Part shown: positions 36,501-48,551 of the stretch, piece by piece
Layout of the letters: each line of letters opens with the position of its first letter
Position numbering within the stretch: the first letter of the stretch is position 1
From: Gelatoporia subvermispora B
Lineage: Eukaryota > Basidiomycota > Agaricomycetes > Polyporales > Gelatoporiaceae
NCBI GenBank assembly: GCA_000320605.2
Contig: KB445795.1
Coordinates: forward strand, 247,867-311,866
Reading direction: 5' to 3'
Length of the DNA stretch: 64,000 bases
Program-made: the position numbers and the translations under genes
The notes under the pieces: generated by a model
Database searches by the model: none
What the model saw: the letters and a program-made list of their open reading frames with translations, nothing else
Told to the model about the DNA's origin: nothing

Positions 36501-37180
36501 CGCCACATACTGGAGGAAGTGAGAGAGCGAGGGATTATGGCCCCCGTCAGTGTTGTGCAGGTGCTAAGCAGAAACGATGTCACAAGCATCGGGCTCGTGA
36601 AGGAATGGTTGATGGCACGCATCGCGCAGTCCCGGGACGAGATTGACATGGTAAGCTTCCGTATGTACCAGTTTTATTTTGTGAGACTGAGCTTCTATTA
36701 GGACCAGCGTTTGATCGACTCATACCGTACGGAAACAGAGGCGAAAGTTCGTCAAGTACAGGAATTGTCAGATCCGGACCACCCACGCGTCTTCCACGTT
36801 ACACAATGCGCGGCATGTCAGGGCCAGCTCGACTTACCGAGTGTACATTTTATGTGCAACCACAGCTATCACCAACGGTGCGTCCTCCCAATCCTCTCGA
36901 TAACTCTTGTTTACTCACTTCCCCCTTTTATTACCCTTTTACCTTGTGGTGCACGAACCATTCCTCTTCTGCTAGGTGCCTTGGAGAACATGACATGGAA
37001 TGTCCACAATGTGCGCGTGCGCACGGTGTCCTACGGGAGATACGGCGCAACAATGCGCGGCTTGCAGACCAACATGATGTCTTCCTTGCAGAGGTGCGCG
37101 AGGGCGGCTTTAGTGCTCTTGCCGCTGGCTTTGGGCGTGGGGTGCTGAATGTATCGAGAGCGGAAGACGCTGGGGCTTGA
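33535..37180 (+). CDS. VPS11: Vacuolar protein sorting protein 11 (HOPS/CORVET core)
   Basis: Core subunit of the HOPS and CORVET tethering complexes at endosome and vacuole membranes. The start at 33535 reads MTDNRASQWRQFTFFDVVPV, the usual Vps11 opening. The N-terminal beta-propeller includes VVADIHGSVYLLNRDFEMV and FLKVWDLENVDKKTGTPTLL. The helical solenoid follows with KLDMLYRKSQYLLALNLAKT and YGDHLYAKGDYDGAMQQF. The C-terminal RING-H2 finger reads CAACQGQLDLPSVHFMCNHS, then YHQRCLGEHDMECPQCAR across an intron, with all metal-binding Cys/His positions present. One acceptor choice matters: near 34872 splicing must use gttcag before CTAAACTGC, because the nearer ccgcag puts a stop in frame. 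A Ser/Pro/Ala-rich insert, about 100 residues, sits near 35690-35960. The gene looks intact. Confidence 0.92.
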
Positions 37181-37368
37181 AGTCTCCTTGTCGTCTATCG
37201 CGTTTCTGAGTTCACACATACCCTTTTTTGTGGACGAATCTGGGACTTTCCGGAGTGCTAAAGTCCACGATACCGTTCTTGATACACTGTTGCACGTCTC
37301 AATAAATGAGTGTATACCACATTGACGCTGTAATGTAACTCCATCAAGTTTACAGTTGCATATTCTCG

Positions 37369-39217
37369 TCAGACATCCGTCATTGCAGTTGAGTCGTTCG
37401 TTCCCTCGGTTTGCGATTCATGCTCGTACCGACGCTGCAACTCTACATCCTCGAATGCAAGATGGCTCGCGGCTGCGAACTGAACACTGATCGTCGAGAA
37501 GCTGGTCGTGTGCTCCGACATCAAGGAAGCCTCTCTGATGTTAAGGAGCATACGGCTGCACAGCGCGCTATGGACAGCCTTCATTGGCCTGGCATCGATT
37601 ATGTCAATGTTCCAACCTTCTGTCCCACCCATTCGCCGGACTCACATTTGCATCATGGAGGATAACGCGGGCTGACAGTGCCGATAATGCATGATCAGTC
37701 TTCGCTCGTCATGATATTGTGAACGATTGTGAGGTGACTTACAGGCCCAGCAATCATGAGAGTCAAATTCGCGGCGGACATCCCTATAAAACAGGCATTA
37801 GTGTTGTGCGTACCCAAAACGCCATCGGGGCCAGATCTACCTAGCATTGTGAGATAGAAGAGCATCCCTGCCGTATATATTAGCCCCGCATACCGTCAAA
37901 TTCCAGGATGTATGGATCACCATCTCGAAACAGAACCCTGGATACCGGAGAGGACAATTCGCCTTGAAGTATGACATAGTGAACAATGCAACGGACTAGC
38001 GGGCTGACGTGCGCTCACTTGCTGTGATCCATTGTCGGACCCACGTCAAGATTATCACCGCTGAAGGAAAGAGACGACAGCGATAGGCCAAGTACTATCC
38101 ATGCTGTGAACATGACGCACTCATTTCGGCCAGCATCAGGAACAGATATGCTGGCCACGATTTCCCATCCGACGTGCTCGCTAAGCATAAGCCGTGCTCT
38201 TCGAAAATAATGTCGACGGCTGTACGATATGTAACACTCAGCTAGGAACGGAGATTTCCGTTTAGTGGTGCGGCACCTACGTGTTCGCGTTTGTAATGTT
38301 CCATGAAGAAAGATGATGCCTCCAGCAAAGAAGCCCTGAGAAGCATAAGTAGATATCAGCACCTGAATCCAAAGTAAATCAATGTACTGACACAGTAAGC
38401 AATGACCAGAATCCAACATATTTGCTTATCGCAGTTCCAGATGGCATATGTCCTGATCCCAATTAGAACTTGGTAGAGTTAGTAAGTATTTTCGCCCAAG
38501 TACAAAGTTATCATTACTTTCGGCCATGCACAGTCCCGCGACGTATAAGCCTAGTACATCATCAGTATTCGATAAACTTCTGCGATACATGCGTAACCCA
38601 CCCCTGGCTATCTGAAATTCTGTGACGCAGTTCTAGGAGTATGAGAGTAGTACCATGTCTATCACAGCAAGCCATGTCATCCTACCTCGTGATCTGTGAA
38701 GACACGGATGCTGGCTAAGGCAAAATGTAATTAGCTTCATAAAGGAAGGACCGCATCAACTAACTGTCCGTAGCTAGCGCAATATCCACGAAACTTAGAT
38801 AACGATTGAGAAGAAAGAGTAGCTTCGTATAACTCCAGCGCGATGGCCACACCAAAGAGATCTGATTCGGGTTAGAAGAGATCCCGAGAGCTCAGATCCC
38901 GTCAGTAGGTACCTCGTCCCGCAATGTCAGCAGGTAGTCGTATACCTGGTAGCGTTGGACCGGTGCTTCATTTACTCAGTATCACGACTAGAAACTTGAA
39001 TGCGTACCACGACTATTAGTGCTGCAACTGCGAAAGCCCTATCAGACCTAGCAACATATATGGAAGAATAGACTTACTGATCCCATACTGTGGAACTATG
39101 TAAGAATCCTGACGTCTCTTTAATTATGAGTCGCTCACTGGCACACACCTTGACAAAATATGTCTGTGACAAAACGGTGATAGATTCTGCATTGTTATCA
39201 TAAGCGACACCGGACAT
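37369..39217 (-). CDS. DUF6533-family multi-pass membrane protein (copy D)
   Basis: Fungal DUF6533 membrane protein. Exon 1 starts at 39217 (MSGVAYDNNAESITVLSQTY, then FVK) and ends at a gtgtgt donor. Next come a tiny exon with YGI, then AVAALIVV, then VYDYLLTLRDEV near 38945, ISLVWPSRWSYTKLLFLLNR near 38870 and YLSFVDIALATD. RTYAIWNCDKQICWIL lies near 38450, and the last exon reads KAVHSALCSRMLLNIREASL near 37570, ending at 37369. Its motifs are closest to copy E (62117-63937), which shares the same first four exon breaks. It converges with VPS11, about 190 bp from its stop. Function is unknown. Confidence 0.7.
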
Positions 39218-40439
39218 GTACAATTTGGGGGGAGGGCTCGAACGAATCATCTACATAAATATGAAGACACTGGGCTGTGCCGGAAGACTAGGAGATTACG
39301 TTCTGTCCGAATTCAGGTAACTGTACTCCAGATGTCAGTGAGTCGGAGATTAGCGTCGGAGTGAATGCAATAACGTCAAGATCAGCGTGAAGCACGCCTG
39401 AAGCAATATCTCTCATGACAGGAAAAAATTCCTGGTGCAAGAATAGGTGGTGTACGCCGTCTCCGATGCACATATTGAACTGATGGAATGTTTATAGAAG
39501 CTGTTGACCTCGCGCGGATCTGATGCCACTGATCGTATCTGCGTTATCGGCTTGATCGGAGACGGCGAGACTCATGCACTGTGCAGCTTCTTGTGATTCC
39601 TACGGGAATTAAATGCGCACGAGGCTGTAGCTTCTGATATCCAAGACTGTCGGGGTCGTAGTTCGTGCGACAGCGAGCGTCAATTGCGCTTCATAGTCGT
39701 AGAATCGAAGCCGACTGTGTGTCGACGCGGCAGTGCAATTACCTCAAAATCATGATGAGTGCATATGGATGGGATTTAGCATCCAGTCCGATGATCTGTA
39801 ACCAGGCTATAATGTAGACGACAATCGGCATTGACGCTCGAGGCTATACTCGAAAAAAGCTTTGACAGAAATGGCACTCCGAATTACCAAGTCTCTCTGA
39901 GTGACTGCGGACGGAATGCCATGTATGCAGTGCATGACATGACGGCGTTTACTAGAGAGAAGTATGACACATGGAAACAAACGCTTGTCACAGCTGACCA
40001 AGTTGTAGTACGGGCCACTCGGGGACACTACTGGAGTACGCAAGCTGCCTGAGGACCGAGGTGGTGTTTGTCGTATATGTCGACAGGATCCAGACAGTTC
40101 AACAGGGAGAAGCAAACGGACTAGTCTATACCATCCAAGGATCCTCCCTAGACTCGGACCGATGTTCGCAAATGTCAGATGACTCTCAAATGCATACTAA
40201 CGAACCTGATGACCGAGGAAGTGGTGGTTTGTCTTGCTAACGAGGCTCCCCTGATGTTGTTGGGGTGTCTCATACACGAGTAGAAAAAAAGGATACCCGG
40301 GAAATGCAATCAAGGATAGGCACATAACGGTAGCAAGATTGCCCGCCCATGCAAGACAATTGCCTCGCTATCAAAGATCCGAGGGTTCAAGGCATTCTGA
40401 ACCAGCCGCGCACCTGTTACTAAGATATCGTGGGTCTTC
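39218..40439. other. Unassigned region upstream of DUF6533 copy D
   Basis: No recognised gene. A 61-codon minus frame at 39288-39473 and a 73-codon plus frame at 39831-40052 look protein-like in composition but match nothing I know. Confidence 0.35.
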
Positions 40440-40867
40440 CAGCTGTTTTCATAACGGGGGGCGTACCCCGTCGCGAAAAATACACACATCTGAGTTGACG
40501 GAGTTCGAAGGATCTAGGTACGATCTGCTTGCCAGCGGCGCGCCCGCTGAGCGCAGCGGAGGCAAGGGGCAGGGCGACGTGCCCGGGCATGTTGTTTGCA
40601 AGGCCTAGGACTCGGTTTTGAGCTGGGATTTTTACCTTGAAGTACCATAGGAGACTATTATAGATCATATTGCCTCGTTCTATAGGTGACTGGCCCTTGC
40701 TAGTTCCCTTCGTCGACACCGTCGCGATACTTGAGGCTTGGAGTACTAAACGGCCACCTCACCGATGAGAATCTCGGGTTCTCGGCACAGGTGCGCCGCT
40801 CGAAATCCGTGATCCGACTATCTGTGTTTTTCGCGACAGGGTACGCCCCCCGTTATGAAAACAGCTG
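40440..40867. repeat. 428-bp element with ~47-75 bp terminal inverted repeats
   Basis: The left end starts CAGCTGTTTTCATAACG at 40440 and the right end is CGTTATGAAAACAGCTG, ending at 40867. The outer ~47 nt of each arm match with few differences, and weaker similarity extends to about 75 nt. The interior has no coding sign. This is consistent with a MITE or fold-back DNA transposon; I saw no convincing target-site duplication. Confidence 0.7.
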
Positions 40868-40984
40868 TCATCGGTTTGTCACTCAAATCACTCCTCAGTA
40901 GCGGGCGCCTACTCTCGACAACCAATACCGATCATGTCGTGCCAGGATTCGAACTGTACGATTTGGTAGCTAATGACGTGAGAA

Positions 40985-41060
40985 GGCACCGTGATCGCCG
41001 CCGCGCTACATATGCAACCGCAATTGAAGCCATTCGGCGCCAGTGTTAGCAAGGTAGAGC
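40985..41060 (-). repeat. Dispersed repeat, copy 1 (minus orientation)
   Basis: The reverse complement aligns with 59107-59180, sharing CAATTGCGGTTGCATATGTA and the following GCGGCGACGA-type block. It translates in one frame as RRRATYATAIEAIRRQ here and RRRSTYATAIEDSQRQ at 59117. Just beyond, the minus strand holds CAGTTCGAATCC, a tRNA B-box-like sequence near 40945, so a SINE is possible but unproven. Confidence 0.5.
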
Positions 41061-41359
41061 TCGACACCCTTACCGAGACCGGATCGCGGATTTGACGGGG
41101 CATAATAAAACGGGGCTGGGCAGAGGTTGCGAAGTCGATTATGAGTGTATTTTACGTCAAAAACTTGTAGTTCCATTGTGGGACGCCTCTCAGGGACCCT
41201 GATATCCTAGACTACCGGCGAGATTTTCAGCCCATGTCGATGACACAAACCCCGGGTCGACTCCCTCGGATAGCGATGCCAGTCTAGAGCATGCCCATAT
41301 TATGTTCGTCTCTAGTTTATTTCACGAATCATGTGGATAGTCATCACAGAACGCCGCAG
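41061..41359. other. Spacer, nothing recognised
   Basis: Short unassigned stretch between the dispersed repeat and the kinase relic. Confidence 0.3.
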
Positions 41360-42025
41360 CATCTTGCCCACCATAGGACGCCGAAGCATTCTTTGCAGAG
41401 ATCGACCTACACAAGGATTACTCGTTGCGGGGTTACGACAATTTTCGTGTATGGAAAGAATAAAATGAGGACTTCGACTCCTACTACGTCTCCGATGGAG
41501 AGGTTGTCTACTATGGCGACCCTCCGTTCTATGTCCACTTGGTGGGAATCCCCGAGACCCTTTCCGGGGAGATCCTTCGTGGAAGCGCGACCTGCCCCAA
41601 TACGACTGCAACCTCGAGATCGTCGGAAGCACTGTGACCAAGGTCGACTTCAAGCCGCCGGCGGAAATCTTGCGTGAGCATGATCCGCGTTTTTACTATA
41701 CACTCAACGAAGACGCGAAGGAGCTTCTCAAAAACACTTCCCATCATGGCGTTCGATAACACATGTCACTTCGCGAAGCCTGCGTGTCCACGCCGCGAGA
41801 TTGAGGTTCTCCTCGCGTGTCGTGGCGCACCGCACACCGTGCAGCTTCTCGGGCGCACCCAGAAGGGCGGGCTTGTATTCCCACTGTACAATAAGTCCTT
41901 TATCGTTAACGCCGCAGGCTAGCGTTCCATCGCAAAGATCTGCAAGTGGATCTTTGACGTCATCGGAGCTTCGTCCGCCATCCGCGCCGCGGGGTACACC
42001 TTCCGCGATTTTTGCTTAGATGAAG
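41360..42025 (+). pseudogene. Fungal protein-kinase-like pseudogene fragment
   Basis: Remains of a mushroom-type protein kinase gene. The first frame reads AFFAEIDLHKDYSLRGYDNF, has a TAA near 41461, then EDFDSYYVSDGEVVYYGDPP and FYVHLVGIPETLSGEILRG. A frame change near 41600 gives VTKVDFKPPAEILREHDPRF. Another near 41730 gives REIEVLLACRGAPHTVQLLG, with a TAG after IVNAAG, then AAGYTFRDFCLDE. That last motif corresponds to the HRDxxxxN catalytic loop, with Phe for His and Glu for the usual Asn. At least two frameshifts and two stops make it non-functional. It lies beside the RT element, within the repeat-rich block. Confidence 0.65.
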
Positions 42026-42395
42026 GTAACTTTTGAGGGAATCGCCTCGTAATTTTGTCCGATCTAGGAGCCCGCGCGTACCTTGAGATTCAAATTTCGT
42101 ATCGAACCTAATAGCTGTATGGGAGTTTTGTTATGGCTACCAGCTTCATCGTGTCGTGGTACTTTCTACACACACAACCGGGGGTCACGGTGTACTACTT
42201 ATTGGCTCTTTGTGATCGTGCTCGGTGCAACAAGCTGACTGTCGTAATTAGTACAGGGGAGAGTAGCGGGCCTTGGGGATGCGGCACGTCTTTGAGAAAG
42301 TATACCGAACAGCTCTTACCTGAAAACATGCATGTCCGCAAATGCGTCAACATTGTATCGACCAAGATTTCTAGAAAGTGTCCTCCGTACCTAGA
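42026..42395. other. Spacer between kinase relic and RT element copy 2
   Basis: No recognised gene; an open plus frame crosses into the RT region as a shadow. Confidence 0.3.
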
Positions 42396-44651
42396 TCAAA
42401 AACATACGAGTGCATCGCGAGGAGGATCGAGGTGCTTGATCTCGATCCGGGGATCCAGCATGCGCGCTAAGTCAACATGTCTCCGCGATATCGCCTCCGC
42501 CACTATATTTTCCTTCTCGAGCACATGCTCCACCCGGACGTCGACATCATGCTTGATCATGATGTCGACGCCCGACTTCAGGATATGGCAATATTCGGGC
42601 TTCGAACGGAGTGAACGGAATATCGCCAGCGCCTGCGTGTTGTCCGAGTATATACTCAACCTGCGGATGCTGTGCTGCGGCACGCGGCAACATGCCGCAT
42701 GCACAGCACACCAAATTGCTAATGTATTCCAGAATACCGTGTCCCGTTCGACGAACGCGGGAGAGAGATCGCAGAAATAGCCCACGTGTACCCATGGGAA
42801 GTAGACTCCTACGGCTGGGGGTGAAGCGTGGACGAAGGCGATCTGAGACAGCTTGTCGTTCTTCGCGAGATTAGCTGTGGTCCACTCATCTGAGTCGAAC
42901 CTGCGCCCACGCAGGTGGCTCAAATGATGGAGCAGCCAGCTGAAATCCGCGGCCACTCTCGCATCCAAGGTCAAGACGTCGGACGGCTTCTCCAAGCCAT
43001 CCATCTGCGCGAACAGAGTGTTTAGCGCCGGTCGCAACAAGGGAAAAACCTGGAAGGCCCAATTGATGCGGCCAATCAACTGCTGGCATTCCACCAGCGA
43101 TCTACTTCTGTCCCGAAATTCCGGATCGCAGAACTTGGACATCTCCTTTTCGAGTGATTCCTTGCCCTCTGGGCTCAATGACACGATCATTGCGTTCGGA
43201 TCAACACTGAGTCCGAGAATGGTGAGCTCGGAACCGTGTAGTTGCTTCTTCTGATCGTGAGGAATACCCAGCTCGTCCCAAAGCTTAAGGAGCCGCGCCT
43301 GATTTTTGGGGAAGTAAGCCTTGTATGGCTTGTAGTACTCTACCTTCCCCTGGACCTGAAATCCGAAGACGTCGTCGACATAGTTGAAATGGTCGATTTT
43401 CTTGACGTTGATTGCGATCCACACGACAAGAGACATGAATGACATCCAGACGGCCATGGACGCTTTGTTGCCGAAACAATTGCAGCGATCAACATGGTAC
43501 TGCGAGTCGATTTTGACTACCTGTTTGATCTGCCACTCAGGCGCCATGGGAAGTCGTCTGTACGCCTGCGACACATCCGACTTCCACAGCACGAGACGAG
43601 CCTTCGGATCCTTGCGCTTGAACTGTCGCAACGCTTCGAACAGGGCAGCGAGATCGTCGAGGGCAGTGATGTCTTTGATCGCATCTTGTGCGACCATGTT
43701 ATTCAACGCATAGCGACCAGAGGAATGATCGGTGATCATGCGGAATTTCCCGGCCTCCGGCTTCGGCCTGGCATTGACTGGCATGACGTACATCCCAGGT
43801 AACAGCTTATCGAATCCCTTCGAAAACCTTCCCAGTTTGACTTCCTCGTCGCGCTGATCGCGCAGAAACTGGGCAATCGCGTCTGAGCGCGGTCCTCTTC
43901 TACTCCTCGCCTCGTCCCAAATGGCTGGATATGCAGGGTTTCCACTCTGCGTATCCGCCCAAGGCCAGAAGCCTTCCTTCAGAGCGGTACAGACAGACTG
44001 AACGAATCGCTGATTGGGATGGCGAGCAAGGTAGCCTGAAAATGCCTTCACTTTAACCGGCGTGGTGATGCTGAACAAGTCTGGGTGCGAATGAATCGTA
44101 GCCCTGACTGCCTCGTTATCGCGCTCTGCCTTCGGCACGCTGGGGACAGGAGCGTGATCGACAGATAATAATGCCGTAGTACGTCTCGGTCTGGGGCTAG
44201 ACGGCGCCTTGGGTACGGTGAGTGACGGTCGGAAGTTGGAAGAGAGAGGCGATCCGGTCACAAGGAATAGGGCGTGACGATTGGTCTCGTTGACCGACAA
44301 GTCCTTCGGCCAGTGGGCATTCAATAGTGGGAGGATCATGCTCCAGGTACCGATGGACAATCTGAAACGAATCCGGATCCTCGGTCTATTCCACGCGAAA
44401 GCAACGCGGGCCTCGCGTAGATAGAGTTCCCATCCAGTTGTATTGAACTCCGATTTCAACGGCCCGCTGAACTGGACGACGGAGATCGTCACGGTATCAT
44501 CTTCCAGTGCGGCGATCCTGCGCTCGTGCTGCTTTTCAGGCACCTTCGCGTCGAAATGTGGATCCCGCGCAAATCTGAGTTTCAGAGGAATGGCGCGAAC
44601 GTTCTTTGAAGAAGGCTCCGAGGAAAGCCGAGGGGCGCAGACGATAAACAT
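42396..44651 (-). mobile_element. Retroelement ORF: reverse transcriptase plus RNase H (copy 2)
   Basis: Uninterrupted frame of 751 codons, related to the element at 27073-29373 but diverged. HPNQRFVQSVCTALKEGFWP precedes the RT domain, which shows LVLWKSDVSQAYRR, YHVDRCNCFGNKASMAVW and the catalytic NYVDDVFGF. The RNase H part is altered at key places: FVHASPP replaces FTDASEK, so an active-site Asp is His. YSDNTQALAIF is kept. VAEAISR replaces VADALSR, so a second catalytic Asp is Glu. RNase H is therefore probably inactive while RT residues look intact. No LTR, integrase or recombinase is visible nearby. Its exact class (DIRS/Ngaro-like or other) is inferred. Confidence 0.85.
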
Positions 44652-45914
44652 CGCCGTCGCATCGGACGCCTTGTAATCTGCACAGATGAAGGTCAGCCTT
44701 ATGCGTTGTCAGAACCCGATGATCAAGTTACGACCATTCCCAAAGTGGGAACAATCAATCCATGGGAGCGTGGTCAGATACCGCACCTTTTCGATATTCG
44801 CGATCATGCAACCTTTGGAGCTTCAGATCTTGACCAGAGACTCGTATATTGACAGGGATGATCTCCATTTCCGATCAGGCCAAAGGGCAGGAGAAGTGGC
44901 GGCAGAGTAAGAGTAAGAGGGAAGACGTGCGGCGGCGTGGATGAACTGAGAGACGACAAGATAAGGGCTACCGGTATTAGGTTCAGTAGAAGTAGCACAC
45001 TGCGGACGCCTTGCGTGTTGACGAAATCAAGAAAGGCTAACATGTAATTGGTCAACGCAGCAACACGAGCTCATAGCTTAGACATGCATATCTGAACATC
45101 CTATTCTCGAATTTGTCGCCGGAACATCGGCAGTGGCCGCGTACATCCTACGCAGTAAGTCATTCAGATAACAGCGACTGAAATGCGTATATGATTCACT
45201 TTGGCTCGCGGAGAATGTGCGCGCGCGTGACCTGTGAAGGCTTCGGAACGCACACGAATCGTAAGGAAGAAGCCGTCCTGGTGATTGAGATTCCCATGAT
45301 GAACACGCAGCGCGGCGCCGCAGGCGCACATTCGGGAGCACAATCGTTTCTCGCGGGTCCTTGCGCAGTACGTACGTTCGGGTAGCTGCTAGAATGTGAC
45401 AATGCACATATCCTATGCCCTGTGCCAAACTGCGCAAACTGCGCGATCTATCCCAAGTTCTCGTCGCAGAGGAATCGATGTAGAGCGATACCAGATGACT
45501 AGCTGCGCTATCGAGACGTCTTGCGTCATGACCCAACTACGGCGCTGAGAAGTAGTATGCGTCGAGATTGGACGAACGAGCCAAGAGGTCAGCGCAGTCG
45601 ACGTCAGTAGGAAGCAAGTGCGTCTAGCGCCCAGAACGCACGTTCTGAAATACGTTTACGTCATAACGTCGTAACAGTTGCTTACGGCTCGTTCAAAGGC
45701 ACACAGACTCAAGGCACACAGGACTCAAGGTACACATACTCAAGGCACACAGACAAGAGCAAACAGGTGTGTAATTGCGAGGTCTAACTACAATAGAACA
45801 TTGCGATAAATTACAGTGTTCAGCGTAACCTCTACCGGAAGGAATGCAAGAGTATCTAAGTGCGAGTAATCGAGAACGAGTGTGGACGACAGCAATATAA
45901 ACCAAGAACAGTGA
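44652..45914. other. Region between RT element copy 2 and the MFS transporter
   Basis: No recognised gene. Open frames near 44804-45055 and 45078-45536 on the minus strand are unassigned. The stretch nearest 45915 is the likely 3' side of the transporter and includes a minisatellite. Confidence 0.35.
45697..45760. repeat. Short minisatellite, ACTCAAGGCACACAG units
   Basis: About four imperfect tandem units of roughly 15 bp (ACTCAAGGCACACAG and variants with GTACACAT) just beyond the 3' end of the MFS gene. Confidence 0.7.
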
Positions 45915-48112
45915 TTAGGCGGTAGCACGTTTTGACTTAGCACGGATGGACCTTCCGTAACGATAGAAGAGGAATGGGATAGGAATCTGCGAGAATCACG
46001 TGAGCTCAGGACGCGATGAGTAGAAAGAGATTGCAAACTCACCATAGCTAATGAGATAAATGCCCATGTCGATGCTGCCCAGCCATTGCCCAAATTGTGG
46101 AACATGGCGGTAATGAACAGCGGCATAGCGGCTCCTGAACCGGAACGAATGACAGTCTTTGCTGCTAGCGCAGACGCGACATAGCCGGGGAATGCATCAA
46201 TAAGATACGCATTTGCGGAGAAGTAGATGACGACCACTAAAGCAATGAATCAGTATCGCAGCAGGAAAAGTATTCGAGTGATACTTACTTCCAAATCCGA
46301 ATGGAATACCCGCGCTACAAGGCCCGACCCAGTTTCCTCCGCCTGGCATGACGTACGGCGGGCTTGTCCAACCGAAGATGAACAGAGCTGAAACAGGAAT
46401 GAGCAAACGTGTGATGCAGGGAGTGCAATCCAAGACAACTCACAGATGGGAACGAACCAACAGCCAATCATCATGCCGACGAGACGATCCTCAGGGTCAG
46501 CCGATCCGCCCTTAGCTTCCGCACGCAAGCGATAGTTTGCCTCAATGCGCGGCGTCACGCACAGAGCAAGAGCGACACCGATGAGGACAGAGCAGAAGGT
46601 TAAGCCGACAATACCGTCGTTGAAACTATACCCCTCGCCGAATACCACAGGGAAACTGAAGAAGAAGGCATACTACAAAATCATTGATCAGTGTCTTGGT
46701 GGTAAACGTGAGCGACGGGTACTCACCAGCAGACCGTAGATAAGGGCAATGTACATCGACATCAAAAGCAGAATGGGCTCCGTCGCAAGCATCTCTGGAG
46801 AAAAATGAGCATTGTAGACGCCACTTCGACAGTGAACAGACATACGGAATGGGCGAATAAGCGTCTCGACGACGACTTGCGAGAGCGACAACTTGAACAT
46901 TTCCTGTTCTGTGGTGTAGGACGGGTCACCCGTCTCTTCACGAAGTTTGGCGGCGCGCTTGCGCAACAAGACAGGGGCGAATGTCTCGGGAAGTGTTGCA
47001 CAGAAGATGGTTATCACACCAGCAAAAATCATGTTAACCTATCCATATCCGTTTAATAAGCTGCACATTCGAGGCGATCCAATGCGATGGTGAACTTACC
47101 CAAAGTATCCAACGCCACCCTACTGTCTCACCCACGAAGCCACCTACAATTGGACCGAGCACCGGTCCACCATACGGAGCAGCAGCGAAGAGTGCAATGG
47201 CAAATCCACGCTCATTGTTGTCCCAAATATCGGAAATCGTACCGCCAGCCAAAGTGAGCGGTGCAGAAGCGAAGATACCGCAGAAAAAGCGGCAAATGAG
47301 GAGGGTCTGAATATTCCGCGCATATGCACAAGGGATATTAAAGACTGGCAGCCGTCAGGAAAGCAGAACTGTGGACGAACTGAATGCGGCACTTACTAAC
47401 GTAGATGATGGTGGGGATGATCCACAGCGGCCGTCTGCCGAAAAGCTCGCTCTGTGGCCAAATATTAGCATCCAGCATGTCACGAAAACGAGGATCTACT
47501 CACAAGAGGCGACCATGCGAGGGGGCCAATACCGAACCCAGCAACCATCAAAGACACACTCAACGCAACAACTACCTCACCAACATGGAACTCAGACTGG
47601 ATGCCGTCGAAGTCGCCCGTCACGACAGCCGATGCGAAGGCGACGGAGACGACGGACATTGCGGCAACAGCAGTGATATCTATGGAGATGTTCGTAAGCG
47701 TGTTACAAGACAGACTCCTGGACGTGCACTCACACCACCGATAAAGGTTGGACCAATTACGCGGATCCTCGGGGTCGTCTTTCAACCATGTCACGAACTT
47801 CACGTCTTTGATCGTCTGAGCCTTTTCGGGATCCCGAAATGCCTGTGGGGTTTGTGGTAGGCGAGAAGGGACCGGTCGGAGAGCGGTGTCTGCGGACACA
47901 TAACCAGCGTCTGTGACCGCACGGTACTCATTGGTGAGACCGCCCTCGGCGATGTTAGTGGTCTCGAAGGGGAAAGAGATATCGGGGCGGTTGGCGTCAT
48001 GAGTCTTGGACAAGGTCTTTTCTAGTGAATTGGTAGGCTGGTTCGAGTCATGTCTATGAGGGTAATCGTCGGGCGAGACGACCGTAGCGGTCTCGCTGTG
48101 TGCAGAAGTCAT
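45915..48112 (-). CDS. MFS transporter, DHA1 drug/polyamine-antiporter type
   Basis: Predicted 12-helix plasma-membrane proton antiporter of the major facilitator superfamily. The start at 48112 (MTSAHSETATVVSPDD) opens a ~120-residue cytosolic tail ending in the fungal DHA1 signature DPEDPRNWS. Helices follow, with the loop motif SELFGRRPLW at the 2-3 loop and APYGGPVLGPIVGGFVGETV, the antiporter-type Gly/Pro motif. The central loop reads RKRAAKLREETGDPSYTTEQ. Late helices include NWVGPCSAGIPFGFGMVVIY and YLIDAFPGYVASALAAKTVI. The last exon, 45915-45986, gives IPIPFLFYRYGRSIRAKSKR and ATA; it is easy to miss because the previous exon reads through as an open frame. At least eight exons. Substrate is unknown. 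Confidence 0.9.
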
Positions 48113-48216
48113 GATAGCGGATAGAAGGAGGTGGGGGAAGGTAGGAAATTGGGAAGGGGGACCGCGAATGCGGTGATGTGTAAAAGTGGAGGAAACCCAT
48201 CTGGACTGATTCAGAA

Positions 48217-48224
48217 TTTATATA
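48217..48224 (-). promoter_or_regulatory. TATA box (TATATAAA) of the MFS transporter
   Basis: TATATAAA on the minus strand, about 105 bp upstream of the ATG at 48112. TATA promoters are common on inducible transporter genes. Confidence 0.6.
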
Positions 48225-48551
48225 GTAGGAGGGGCGGGCAGAGGCGGAGGCTATAGGTGAGGCCGACGGACGCTGCATGCGACGGTCAGCGGGAGCACCG
48301 TCGATTAAAGGCGAAAATGCCAAGAAAATCGGGCGAGAAAGTAGCGTTATGGCATATCATTGGCTGCATGACGCCGTTGTGTGCTCAACCGAAGGCGCTC
48401 GGGCTGCTACGGGCTTCTTGTGTACCAGACGGATATGGAAATCCGCACAATTTCGGCGGGGCGGACTACGACATATGGATGGTCCGCTCCGTGCTTTCCC
48501 GCGCTGACTCGAGAACTAGACAGAAATGGACCAGATTTTGAGCGGAAGCTC

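Noticed and set aside
40930..40960. Possible tRNA gene on the minus strand around CAGTTCGAATCC
   Set aside because: Only a B-box-like segment is present; acceptor, D and anticodon stems do not form.
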